From assembly GCF_019393635.1 (NCBI RefSeq), contig NC_057862.1, forward strand, positions 241,621,941-241,685,940: a stretch of DNA of 64,000 nucleotides, in the 5' to 3' direction. This stretch comes from Dromiciops gliroides. Taxonomy: Eukaryota > Chordata > Mammalia > Microbiotheria > Microbiotheriidae. Within the stretch, counting starts at the first letter, position 1; each line of letters opens with the position of its first letter. Position numbers and translations under genes: made by a program. Under the pieces are notes generated by a model that worked only from the letters and a program-made list of their open reading frames with translations, had not been told where the DNA came from and did not search any database. Positions 23,060 to 33,690 of the stretch are shown here, one piece after another.

Positions 23060-23250
23060 AAGTAACCCACCTGACATCAGGAAGATGTAGGGTTCGGCTC
23101 TTACCTCTGATGCTTGCTCCATAGGCAAACCTTCTGAGTCTCGGTTTTCTTCTTTGTAAAATGAGGGTAAAAATGGAGGTAAAATGGGGGTATTCTTCTT
23201 ATATAATCATTGTAAAATTCAAATGACATGTTCATAAAAGTGCATTACAG
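23060..23250 (+). repeat. MIR-type SINE, very decayed
   Basis: Traces of the CORE (GGCAAACCTTCTGAGTCTCG) and of TTTGTAAAATGAGGGTAAAA. Confidence 0.5.
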
Positions 23251-23391
23251 GGGCAGCTAAGTGGCATAGTGGATAAAGCACCAGCCCTGGATTCAGGAGG
23301 ACCTGAGTTCAAATCCAGCCTCAGACACTTGACACTTACTAGCTGTGTGACACTGGGCAAGTCACTTAACCCTCATTGCCTCACAAAAAAA
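23251..23391 (+). mobile_element. WSINE1-like SINE
   Basis: Sense; flanked by GTGCATTACAG on both sides. Confidence 0.93.
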
Positions 23392-23399
23392 GGTGCATT

Positions 23400-24179
23400 A
23401 CAGATTTTAAATCAATATATAAATGACAATATTATTATGCTAATATGAATATCAAACTGGGAACCAATGCCCTACCTGCTATAATGTATGCTCCTTTATG
23501 ATGGACGTTTTCTTTAAAAACAAAATAATAATTTTTTAAAAAAGATCATCTGGATACTAAACTTTGGGCCAATATCTTAGATCCAAAGCAAATTTATCAT
23601 GCCCTGTTTCATGTGGGAAAGGAACTGATCTGTTCTACTCAGAGTTATAGGAATGCAGGGTCACCTTTAAATAAGCTGTTCTTTGACAAGGACCTGCACC
23701 ATATGTTCAGGTGACGGGTCTATCTCCCACTCTCTTCAGCATCTTTGCCAGGTGCTGCCAAATTTAAGCAGAGATGCTGCAATGAGGGCCTACTTTTTCA
23801 AACTGCACCCTTTTCAGAAGAGCCCCACCTTCTAGTATACCATATGTTAGATACTATAAATTGATCTTAAATTTAAAAAAATCTTCCTTCAAATTGGGGT
23901 CAACCTGTATTCATATGGGCAACTAGGTTCCACTCTCACTTCTGTTTAAGCAACTTCTGATGGGCAGAGATTAGCTCTAACCTTGCTGTTTCCTGCCCTG
24001 ACTTTGAAAGAAGTAACTAACAGGAGAAGAGATTCTCTTTCTTTGTCCCTACTGCTTTGACTTCCTTACTCCAACCCTATCCCTACTCTAACAGTATACA
24101 CCAGGATGTTGGGGCTTTGAGAAGGCTAATCATTAGCAATAGGTTTTGAAATCCTTGCCTGCTGATCAACTGTTATATA
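23400..24179. other. Unclassified stretch
   Basis: AT-rich then mixed sequence; no repeat or gene recognised. Confidence 0.4.
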
Positions 24180-24325
24180 ATATGATAAATAAAGCACTGG
24201 CTTTGGATTCAGAAAGTTTGCTTTCAATCCTGACCCTGCTGTTTACTTACTAACCTGTGTGACCTGGACAAGACACTTTATCTCTCCATATCAGAATTTA
24301 TTCACCTATTTAAAAAGGGCATTAC
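24180..24325 (+). repeat. MIR-type SINE fragment
   Basis: Tracks AAGCACTGGCTTTGGATTCA, TTACTAACCTGTGTGACC and a diverged CORE. Confidence 0.6.
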
Positions 24326-24419
24326 CAACTGCTTATTGGGCCTTTCCAAATGATTGTCTTGTAGATGACTTAAAATCAATGCATTTAAAATATAATTTAT
24401 TCTATTTCCCACTCCAACC

Positions 24420-24887
24420 CTCTCTCCATCCTAACTCTTTCCTATTTTTGTTGAGGGCTTCCTTCCAGGCACCCATATTCTTAACCCAGAGTCATTTTTT
24501 AACTTAATTTTTTTTTTTTTAGTGAGGCAATTGGGGTTAAGTGACTTGCCCAGGGTCACACAGCTAGTAAGTGTTAAGTGTCTGAGGCCAGATTTGAACT
24601 CAGGTACTCCTAACTCCAGGGCCGGTGCTCTATCCACCGCACCACCTAGCTGCCCCCCTAGAGTCATTCTTGACTCTTCAATTTCCCTCCCACATCATTT
24701 CCAATGAGTTGAAAGTTTTGTCATTTCTACTGCCACAACACCTCTTACTTCCATTCCCTTTTCTCAACTTGCACGACTACCACACTAGTTCCTACCTTCA
24801 TTGCCTCTCAGACCATTGAAAGAACTTTTTAATAGTATTCCTGCTTCCAGTCTTTAATAGTATTCCTGCTTCCAGTCTCTATCCTTT
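24420..24887 (+). mobile_element. CR1-clade LINE 3' region
   Basis: The sense RT-terminal stretch (TTGACTCTTC, CTCCCACATCA, CACACTAGTTCCTACCTTCA) resembles the LDSSL...CNSLL region of the other CR1-clade copies in the window. Contains a SINE at 24509 and a perfect 25-bp tandem duplication at 24828-24877. Confidence 0.6.
24509..24657 (-). mobile_element. WSINE1-like SINE
   Basis: Antisense; AGAGTCATT occurs on both sides. Confidence 0.92.
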
Positions 24888-25255
24888 TCAGTCAATCAGT
24901 GAGTCAATAAGCATTTATTCAAGTGCCTACTATGTGCTGGGCTGGGCTGGGGGTACAAAGGAAAACAAAAGACACACCCTTGTTAGTAAGGAGTTTGCAA
25001 TCTATAGAGGAGACTGCATGCAAAGGACTATGTATGAATAAGTTAAATACAGGACAAATTGGAAATAATTAACAGAAGAAAGACACTAGAATTAAGAAGG
25101 ATTGGGAAAGGCTACCCATACAAGACAAAATTTTAGCTGGATCTTGAAGGAAGTCAGAGAAGCTGGAAGACAGTGATGAGGAGGGAGAGAATTCCAGGCT
25201 TGGGGAACAGCCAGTGAAAATGTCTAGAGCTGAGAAATAGATCTTTAATACTTAG
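24888..25255 (-). mobile_element. CR1-clade LINE 3' part, antisense
   Basis: Shows CATTTATTCAAGTGCCTACT, CAATCTATAGAGGAGACT, GAAGTCAGAGAAGCTGGAAG and GGAACAGCCAGTGAAAATGT, in the same order as 29.65-30.0 kb. Confidence 0.75.
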
Positions 25256-25930
25256 GTCACACATTCAATATGAATTTATTGTGAACCATAGTATAAGGTA
25301 CTGATCTAAATATAATTTCTGCCAAGATGCTTTCCAGGTTTTCTACCAATTAGGGTGGACTTTCCTAGGTAATTTGTTTTTGGATTTATTGAACATCAGG
25401 TGATTGAGTGCAGTAATTTCTGATTCTTTCTGCCTCATCTGTTTCATTTATCATCTTTTCTAATTTTTAACTAGACCAACGAATATTTTATTTTTACTTT
25501 ATGATATAGTTTTAGATCTGAGAGAACTATTTTTTCTTTAGTTCTACTACTTTTTTAATTATTTCCTTTAATAATCTCTATCTTTTCTTCCTCCAAATGA
25601 ATTTTCGTTATTATTTTGTCTAGCTTCTCTTTGCTTTCAACATCTCCAGTAAAGAATTTACCAAGGCGGGCAGCTAGGTGGTGCAATGGATAGAGCACCA
25701 GCACTGGAGTCAGGAGGACCTGAGTTCAAACCCAGCCTCAGACACTTAATACTTACTAGCTGTGTGACCCTGGGCAAGTCACTTAACCCCAATTGCCTCA
25801 TTAAAAAAAAAAAAGAATTTACCAAGGGCAAGGAATACCATCAACCCTTCTTCTAAGACATAGGACTATATTTATTTAAGTGTAAGGTAGAAGGGGGTAG
25901 CTGGTCTTATTCTCCTTCCTCAACTATCTT
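25256..25930 (-). mobile_element. Probable old L1-type sequence with SINE inside
   Basis: Antisense-looking L1 3' sequence (TTTATTGAACATCAGG, CTCCAAATGAATTTTCGTTA). The family call is tentative. Confidence 0.4.
25666..25811 (+). mobile_element. WSINE1-like SINE
   Basis: Sense; flanked by the perfect AAAGAATTTACCAAG. Confidence 0.93.
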
Positions 25931-25949
25931 GGTGCTTTTTTGCTTATCC

Positions 25950-26240
25950 AAAACCTATTCATCTTTCAAGGTAGAGTTCAACTCTCATCTCTCTATAAAA
26001 CTTTTCCTGACTGTTCTAATACATATCAATATCTCCCTTCTAGAACTCCTAGAGTATTTATAATTTCTACCACACAATTTAATACTGGCATAGCATCCTA
26101 TCCTGTATAACTGGTTCTCTAATAGTTTCATGTTTTGTCTGTCAAATAGATTGTATCCATCTTGAGGTCAAAGGGTTGATTCTTATGATTCCTTTGTATT
26201 TCTCATAGTGTGGAACTAGGCAATAAATACTTATTAATTT
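25950..26240 (+). mobile_element. CR1-clade LINE 3' end
   Basis: Ends in TCTTGAGGTCAAAGGGTTGA and CAATAAATACTTATTAATTT. The next element starts at once in the opposite orientation. Confidence 0.65.
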
Positions 26241-26244
26241 ACAA

Positions 26245-26365
26245 TCAGTAAACATTTATTAAGTGGCTACTATATGCCAGGCATTGTGCTAAGTGCTAGA
26301 GATACAAATATGAAGAAAAAAAGAGAAAGATAGTTCTTACCCTCAAGATGCTTAAAATTTAATGG
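26245..26365 (-). mobile_element. CR1-clade LINE 3' end, antisense
   Basis: CAGTAAACATTTATTAAGTG, GCCAGGCATTGTGCTAAGTG and CCCTCAAGATGCTTAAAATT. Forms a tail-to-tail pair with the previous element. Confidence 0.75.
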
Positions 26366-26732
26366 GGGAAGATCACACACACACACAAAAGGAGGCTAAG
26401 GGTAGAGGGTACAAAGAAAAGAAGATACCCACACCCAAAGGCATGATGAAGTCAGTCAGAGAAGTACCAAAAGAGTGCAGCCAGGGGAGCAATGAGGATA
26501 TGTCTGAGCTGAACTCTCTGAATGGAGGTTTAGAGTTCATGGCCCTGGACTCCAATCAGAGAAGCAGAGGGAGGAGGTGGAGTCCCAAGTTATCTCAATA
26601 ATGAACTTCCAGGAGTGTGGTGGAGAAGTCAGTCAGAGAAGTCTCAAAGTAGAAAACCACTAGCTTTTAAAATTCTGCTTCTACATTTTTTAGGCATTTA
26701 TTGTTCTTTGTTTCCATAAGTGAGCTTCTAAT
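26366..26732. other. Unclassified stretch
   Basis: Opens with a short CA run. A 79-codon frame (26362-26601) has no motif and overlaps an opposite-strand frame; not called as a gene. Confidence 0.35.
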
Positions 26733-26980
26733 TAGCTAGGTAGATCAGTGAATTGTTCTTTGGGCCCAGAATCAGGAAGACTTGAGTTCAAATCTCACCT
26801 CAGCCATTTAGTAGCTGTCTGGGCAAGTCATTTAACCTCCTAGCCTCAGTTTCCTCAACTGTTAAATGGAGATAATAACAGTACCTACTTCCCAGGATTG
26901 TTGTGAAAATCAAATGAGTTTGTAAAGCACTTGGTACAATGCCTAACACATAGTAGGCACTTTAAAAAAATACATTTAAC
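26733..26980 (+). repeat. MIR/Ther-1-type SINE, full length
   Basis: CORE, CAGTTTCCTCAACTGTTAAA, ATTGTTGTGAAAATCAAATG and CACATAGTAGGCACTTTAAA in order. Confidence 0.85.
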
Positions 26981-27839
26981 ACATGCTTGTTCCATTCTTC
27001 TCCTTTTAGTTCCTACTTGACTACCCTTTAGGCTTTGCATAAACTTAATAGCAGGTGGAAGAAGAGCTGAATTTTGATAGCAATCAATAAATGTTTGCTG
27101 ATGACATTGACAAACATGATGTGGACTTTAGTAAGGACTGTACTATTTGTCTGCCAAAACTGTTATGCTACTGGAAGGCTTTATTGGAATTACTGCCTTA
27201 GCAATTAGTCACTACCAAAGTCCATTTTTCAGCATTGCTTGAATGAGTCATTGTCATCTTTAGCCCAAGAAAGGAGAAAAAAAAGAAAAATAATGTGATA
27301 AGCAGGTTTCTGTCTGGTACAATCAGTATATAATCCCAGCTGGAATGATAGCATCATTTTAGATGCTAAAAGAGTAAGGCATGATTCATATTTCAGAAAT
27401 GATGCTGTGAGACTAACATTTCAAAATCAGAGCTGGCCTTTTGTTTGCAAATGGACAGGGTGGGGATCATATCAGTTGGACCCTCAAGGCATAAGAGAAG
27501 GCTGCACCCTTCTGCCCCTACCACTTTTTGTCTTTAGGATGCAGAGTAAAGACCAGAATTTTTCTGTAACTTAACTAGGTTTTTCCCTAGAACATCATTG
27601 TAGCTGAGCTCTATCTATGTTGTGAGGCAGTTGGGAAAAGCTCTTTCTAGAAAGTGATTTTTGTCACAGACTATACCAGTGTCAAAACTACAACAGGAGC
27701 AGAATCTCCAGAATTAATGCTACCCCTCGACTCCTCTTACCAGTCTTGCCCACACTCCTGGCCTCCAGAAAGCACACAGACAGAATGTGCGTGGATCTGC
27801 TTCCCCCATAGCCAATCAGTCATCATATCCTGTGTTTTT
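26981..27839. other. Mostly unique stretch
   Basis: No recognised repeat in 27050-27650. A 65-codon frame at 27654-27851 runs into LINE sequence and is not credible as a gene. Confidence 0.4.
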
Positions 27840-28118
27840 CCACCTTCATAACATTTCTCATGTATGTTCCTTCCTCTCTTTTGATACTACCACCTCTCTG
27901 GTGCAGGCCCTCATCACCTCCTGCCTGGACTATTGAAAGCCTGCTGGTTAGTTTCCCGGTTTCAAGTTACTCCCCAATCCAGTCCATTCTGCACTCAGCT
28001 ATCACGATGATCTTCCTATAGTCAGCTTAGGTCTGACCATGTCACTTCCCTATTCAATAAACTTCAGTGGCTTCTTATTACCTCTAGAATCAAATATAAA
28101 ATCCCTTGTTTGACTTTT

Positions 28119-28636
28119 TTTTTTTTGCGGGGCTGTTAAGGGTTAAAATTCTAGCTAAACTGTCTAAAATATCTAATGAGTGGTCGCCAATAAATTATAA
28201 GCTTTAGCAAGAGTTAGACTTTTAAGCATTTATTAAGGAGAATAAGAATTTTGGTAAAGAGAGAGAAAGGCCTAGATTCCTATCTATTAAAGGGAGAGCA
28301 CATTTCTAGCTCCGCTCTCCACCAGAGTCCAAAGGAAAGAGCCCGAGACTCAGCGCCAGTCTCTTCCTTCCTCCTCCCACTAGCCTGCGTCAGGAAGTGA
28401 CGCCAAAGAAAAGACTCCTGGTCTTGCCCTCAAAGACCTTCGCTTCATGGGTGAAACTCTTCTACAGTAAGTCTCCAGCAGGTGGCGTCATTCCAATCGT
28501 TACAGGGCAATGGGGGTTAAGTGACTTGCCCAGGGTCACACAGCTAGTAAGTGTCAAGTGTCTGAGGCCAGATTTGAATTCAGGAACTCCTGAATCCAGG
28601 GCCAGTGCTTTATCCACTGCCACCTAGCTACCCCTG
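28119..28636 (-). mobile_element. WSINE1-like SINE split by an LTR
   Basis: Antisense SINE flanked by CTTGTTTGACTTTT (28105-28118 and 28637-28650). Its 3' end is cut within GGGGCAATG by the LTR at 28134. Confidence 0.93.
28134..28504 (-). mobile_element. Endogenous retrovirus solo LTR, copy 2
   Basis: 371 bp, the same family as 12.2 kb but on the opposite strand. TG...CA ends, flanked by GGGC on both sides (28130-28133 and 28505-28508). Because it sits inside a WSINE1-like copy, its integration postdates that SINE. Confidence 0.9.
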
Positions 28637-28663
28637 CTTGTTTGACTTTTAAAGCCCTCCATA

Positions 28664-29531
28664 GAGTAATTTGTAACTGTGCCCAAAGGGCAATAAAACC
28701 CTTTGATCCAGCAATACCACCATTAGGTCTGTATCCCAAAGAGATTAAAAAAAAGGGGGGGGGCAGCTAGGTGGCGCAGTGGATAGAGCACCGGCCCTGG
28801 AATCAGGAGTACCTGAGTTTAAATCAGGCCTCAGACACTTAACACTTACTAGCTGTGTGACCTTGGGCAAGTCACTTAACTCCAATTGCCTCACTTAAAA
28901 AAAAAGGGGGGGAAGGGCTCCTATGTGTACAAAAATATTTATAGCAGCTTTTTGTGGTGGCAAAAATTGGAAATTGAGGGGAGGCTCATCAATTGGGGAA
29001 TGGCTAAACAAGTTATGATATGATTATGATGAAATACTATTGTGATATAAGAAATAACTAGCAGGATGATTTCAGAAAAAACAACCTAGAAAAACTTTCA
29101 TGAAGTGAAACATAGTGAAGTGAGTAGACCCAGAAGATCATTATACACAGTAATAGCAATATTGTATGATGATCAACTGTGAATGACTTAGCTATTCTGA
29201 GCAATAAAATGATCCAAGACAATTCCAAAGGACTTACGATAAAAAAATGCTATCCACTTACAGAGAAAGAACTGATGGAGTCTGAATGCAGATGGAAGCA
29301 TAGTATTTTTTACTTTCTTTTTTCTTTTTGATCTGTATTTTCTTTCTGAACATGGAGACCATGGGAATATGTTTTGCATGGTTGTATGTGTATAACATAT
29401 ATCAAATTGCTTACCATCTTAGGGAAGGGAAAGGGGAGGGAGGAAGAGAATTTAGAACTCAAGTTTTTAAAAAACAAATGTTAAAAAATGTTTTATATGC
29501 AATTGGGAAAAAATAAAATATATTTCTTTAA
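28664..29531 (+). mobile_element. L1 3' end, sense
   Basis: The ORF2 C-terminus reads CAQRAIKPFDPAIPPLGLYP, then, past a SINE, MCTKIFIAAF and WKLRGGSSIGEWLNKL. The 3' UTR and an A-rich end follow. Flanked by AAAGCCCTCCATA and AAAGTCCTCCATA (28651-28663 and 29532-29544). Confidence 0.92.
28755..28905 (+). mobile_element. WSINE1-like SINE inside L1
   Basis: Sense, full length, flanked by A- and G-rich runs (TTAAAAAAAAAGGGGGGG-like) on both sides. Confidence 0.93.
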
Positions 29532-29652
29532 AAAGTCCTCCATAATCTGGTCCTTTCCTCCCTTTTCAGCCTTACATCTTACTCTCTTGTTCCTTAGTCT
29601 GTGATCAAGTGACACTGGCATCCTTACTGTTCCTCCCACACAGGAAACTTCA

Positions 29653-31560
29653 TCAATCAGTCAACTAGCATTCATTAAACATCTACTGTGTGCCAAGCAC
29701 TGCACTAAATTCTGAGACAATCCTTGTTGTGAAGGAGCTTGCAATCTAATGGGGGAGATGACATGCAAAATAGCTGGGTAAAAACAAGTTATGCAGGATA
29801 AATTGGAAATAATCAACAGAGGAAAGACATGAGAATTAAAAGGGATAATTAGGAAAGGTTTCTGCTAGAAGGAACCTAGGGAAGCCTGGAGGTAGTATGG
29901 GGTCAACCAATGAAAATGTCTGGAGTTAGGAGATGGATTGTCTTGTTTGAGGAATAGCAAGGAGACCAGTGTCACCAAACTAAAAAGCAAATGGTAATGG
30001 TAGGAGGGGAGGTCTAAGGAAAGATGGGGGAAGGAGAGATTATGAAGGACTTTGGGGGCACCTAAGTGGCACAGTGGCTAAAGCACCAGCCCTGGATTCA
30101 GGAACACCTGAGTTCAAATCTGGCCTCAGACACTTGATATTTACTAGCTGTGTGACCCTGGACAAGTCACTTAACCCTCATTGCCCCACAAAAAAAGAAG
30201 GTCTTTGGATGCCAATAGGGGATTCTTTTATTTGCTATTTCTATTTTTTATTATCTATTTTATGTTCATTGCAATTGCAAGCCATTGCAATAGTACTAGC
30301 ATGAGATGATGAGGGCCTGCACTGGGGTAGTGTCAGTGTCAGAGGAAAGATGGGAGCATATTCAAGAGATGTTATGGAGGTAAAATCAATAAGCCTTGGC
30401 AACAGATTGGATATGATGAGGGGTGGGTTAAGGGAGAGTGAGGAATTGATGATATCTAAGTTGGGCACTTGGGTGACTGGGAAGATAGTAGTACCCTCAA
30501 CTGTAACAGGGAGATTAGGAAGAAAGGAGGGTTTGGGGGGAAAGATAAAGTCAATTCTTTAGGTATATTGAGTGTAAAATGTCTATGGAACATTCAGTTC
30601 AAGATGTCCAACAAGAAGTTGGAGATGCTAGATAAGAGGTCAGCAGAGAGCTTATAATATAAATAGATTTGAGAATCAGCAGCATCAAGATGATCATTGA
30701 ATCCATGGGAAATGATGAAATCACTGTGAAATAGACTAGAGGGTGAAAAAAGACCCAGAACATAACCCTTTGGGACACCTTTGTTTAGTATGGCCTGAAT
30801 GAAGGTTTGGCAAAGGATACTGAGAAGTGGTCATATAGGTAGGAGGAGAACTAGGAGAGGGTAGTATCAGAGAAGAGAGTGATGGGCAGTATCAAAAGTT
30901 TCAGAGAGATCAAGTAGGATAAGGCTAGAGAAAAGATCGCTGGATTTGGCAATGAAGAAACCGTTAGTAATTTCAAAGAGAATGACTTTGGTTGAATGAT
31001 GAGATCAGAAGCCAGATTAGAGAGAATGAAAAGAAAGGAAGTGGAGGAAACCAGTGTAGACAGCCTTCTCAAGTTTAGCCACAAAATGGAAGAGAAATAT
31101 GGAACGATAGCTATCAGGGATGGATGAATCAAGTGACGGGTTTGGTTGTTTTTTTTTTTTTTTTTAGGATGGGGAAGTCATGGGTGTGTTTACAGGCAGT
31201 AGGGAAGCAGCTGATAAAAAAGAGAGTCTGAAGATAAGAGGATGAAGATAAATGGAGATGACAAAGAGGCAAACTATTGAAAAAGGTAAGATAGAATGGA
31301 ATCACTTTTGCATGTAGAGGGGTTTGCCTTGGCAAAGAGAACAGCCACCTCATTATTTGAGATGGGTAAAGGAAAAGGTAGTGGCAGAAAGCATCAGAGT
31401 GGAGTGAGATGAGGAAGAGGGGAGATGAAGGAGCATTAGGCAAATGGCTTTTTTCAGTAACATATGAGGCAAGTTTCTCAGCTGAGAGGGTGGGGATTGG
31501 GGAAACCATGGGAAGTTTGAGGAGGAATGAAAAAGCTTGGAAAGGTTCTATGGTGATCAT
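29653..31560 (-). mobile_element. CR1-clade LINE, long antisense fossil
   Basis: About 1.8 kb of one element. Antisense translation yields FPTACKHTHDFPILKK (31.2 kb), the equivalent of the FPTA.K.A.V.PI.KK block of L2/CR1 RTs. A degraded AFDTVDHPLL equivalent follows at 30.9 kb, and the 3' UTR ends at CATTCATTAAACATCTACTG. The 163-codon minus frame at 31129-31620 is part of this RT and has no intact catalytic block. Confidence 0.85.
30056..30197 (+). mobile_element. WSINE1-like SINE inside the CR1-clade LINE
   Basis: Sense; AAGGACTTTGG / AAGGTCTTTGG duplication. Confidence 0.92.
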
Positions 31561-31574
31561 CTCATGCCTCCAAA

Positions 31575-31700
31575 AAACTGTCTCCCCGCCCCCCCATCTC
31601 TGCCTCCTGTCTTCCTTCAAGTCTCAGCTAAAGTCCCACCTTTTACAAGGAGCCATTCCCTCTTAATTTTAGTGCCTTCTCTAAATTGCCGCTATCCACA
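31575..31700 (+). mobile_element. CR1-clade LINE 3' fragment
   Basis: CTTCCTTCAAGTCTCAGCTA and AAGTCCCACCTTTTACAAGG match the LINE 3' region seen at 5.2 kb. Confidence 0.6.
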
Positions 31701-32243
31701 AGATTTATTTCATTTTAGTAATATAGCGACAACATTCATAATCTCTGTGGGAGAGACTATTAAGATGGTGTTATAGCAGGAACTCCCTAAACCTATGCAA
31801 TCTGTTCAGAACAAGAACAATAACTAAAAAGTGGCAGTGAAAAAGGAAAAGATCTAAACCCAGAAAAGATAAGCTCAATTTACAGCTCACTGTACTCTTA
31901 GATCATATATCTTTTCTGTGTTTAACTTCCTCTAGCTATACAATGCAGATAATGATGTTTGCTGGCAGTGAAAACAAGAATTCTATCTTTTCTGGGTGCA
32001 GGAAGAGAGGACATATAGTGGCAATTTTGAGCCCAAGTTGCCCTCAAGTTATAGCCAGACTCATTGAAATTTTAAAGATGTGTAACGCTAGGGACATTAA
32101 CTCCATTATAAAACCAAATTATGTATTAATTTAAGAGTTATGAAGTTTTGAAAGTAATTAAAATTATTTCCCTCACACAAGTTGTTTTACCTGAATAAAA
32201 ACATCAACAATAAAAATTTGTTAAGTACCAACTCTGTTCTAGG
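31701..32243. other. Unclassified stretch
   Basis: No feature recognised apart from a short LINE-tail-like bit (TTGTTAAGTACCAACTCTG) at the right edge. Confidence 0.35.
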
Positions 32244-32457
32244 CAGGGCAGCTAGATGGTTCAGTGGATAGAGTGTTGGGTTTGGAACCAGGAAAACCTG
32301 AGTTCAATTCCGGTCTCAGACACTGACTAGCTATGTGACCTTGGGCAAGTCACTTAACCTCTGCCTTAATCTTCTAGAGAAGGAAATGGCAAACCACTCC
32401 AGTATCTTTGCCAAGAAAACTCCATGGACAGTAAGTCAAACATGACTGAATAATAAA
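32244..32457 (+). mobile_element. CORE-SINE with RTE-type tail (Mar1-like)
   Basis: tRNA-like head and CORE, then GAGAAGGAAATGGCAAACCA, CTCCAGTATCTTTGCCAAGA and CATGACTGAATAA. This 3' end is the one found on the RTE LINE at 14.7-16.2 kb, so the RTE machinery probably mobilised it. Confidence 0.85.
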
Positions 32458-33339
32458 TGTTGCAGGCACTGTACTGGGCACTGTACTAAGTATCCAATAT
32501 TCAAAAAGCTTAAGAATCATTGGAGGATTACAAGATGAATGTGAAATTGATTGAGGTTATGTAAATGTTACAAAACATAGAACAGGTGTTTTAATCAAAC
32601 ACATCAGGACTTCTTAATTCACACTTGACAATCAAGTATATTAATATGACTGAAAAATAACTTAAAACTAGCATCATATAATCAGTTCTATTGAACTGTG
32701 GTAGGATCATTAAGGTTAACAGTCTCAATCTGGCAAACAACACTTTATATCATGGTTGATGACCAGAGAAAGTCCTGACATTAGTTTTATATCAGCAGGG
32801 AGTACTCCCCTGAGACCAAGCTGAACCTATCATGTCTTACAGCTTTGCATGTCATCAACTCCTATATCATGAGCATCATCTTTAGCCTCCTGTGTTTTCC
32901 CTGGAATGTTCCACTCTAGGCATTAACCTCACTTAGTCCAATCTCATTTAGCTAATGAGATCTGATCTAGATCCTTTGAGATTGTTTTCAGAACCCCCCC
33001 TTCCCCAAATAGATGGTGCCCCTAGGTACCAAGGACAGCTCATATAATAGAAAAGATATGCCAGAGGCAGGGCTTAGGCTGTGCTGCTGGTTCCAATGAG
33101 ACCTATTCTTTCTATTATTCTTTGTGAGAATGATGATAATGGTCACATTTGGTATATAAAGACAGACAGGCACACAGATGATTATACCACCTATAATTTA
33201 CACACAGCCAGAGGCATAAAGCAGATCACAGCAGACTGTAATAAGTTACAAATGAACAATTATGCCAGAGAATCAATGTAAAAAATGCCATAAGAGAAAT
33301 GTATAGCCAGAAAAAAAGGCAAATGACTTTTGTAGGAAG
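32458..33339. other. Unclassified stretch
   Basis: A small LINE 3' trace (GGCACTGTACTAAGTATCC) at the left; otherwise nothing recognised. Confidence 0.4.
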
Positions 33340-33425
33340 AGTCAGTCTGTCAGCCAACAAGGAATAATATTAAGCTCTTACTATGTGCCAGGCATAGCAT
33401 TAAACTCTAGGAACAAAAACACAAA
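33340..33425 (-). repeat. CR1-clade LINE 3' end fragment
   Basis: TTAAGCTCTTACTATGTGCC, GGCATAGCATTAAACTC. Confidence 0.65.
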
Positions 33426-33461
33426 GCAATACTCACACAACTGATAACCAGATTCATCATG

Positions 33462-33690
33462 GTAAAGACAGAGTACTGGACTTGGAGTCAGGGAAACCTT
33501 GGATCTAATCCTGATACAGATCCTAGTTATGTGAACTTAATCACTTAATTTCCCTGAGTCAAGTTGTCTTTACCTGTAAAATGGGAATAACAATTTCTAC
33601 CTCTCGTGAAGATGAAATAAAACATGTATGTAAAGCACTTTGCATGCCTTAAGGTGACATGTGAGTGTCAGCTATTATTGTCACCAGTGG
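33462..33690 (+). repeat. MIR/Ther-1-type SINE, full length
   Basis: Head GTAAAGACAGAGTACTGGAC, a decayed CORE, CTGTAAAATGGGAATAAC, then TGTAAAGCACTTTGCATGCC and GTCAGCTATTATTGTCACC. Confidence 0.8.

Larger units (their letters stand above)
27840..29650 (+). mobile_element. CR1-clade LINE 3' part hosting four nested insertions
   Basis: Sense RT C-terminal and 3' DNA: CCTCATCACCTCCTGCCTGG, GGTCTGACCATGTCACTTCC, AATAAACTTCAGTGGCTTCT. It is split at 28118 by a SINE (itself split by an LTR) and at 28664 by an L1 (itself carrying a SINE). It resumes at 29545 with ATCTGGTCCTTTCCTCCC. Confidence 0.85.

Noticed and set aside
31129..31620. 163-codon minus-strand open frame
   Set aside because: Antisense position within a CR1-clade LINE; carries the decayed FPTA-K-H-PILKK block and no intact RT, so it is a fossil rather than a gene.
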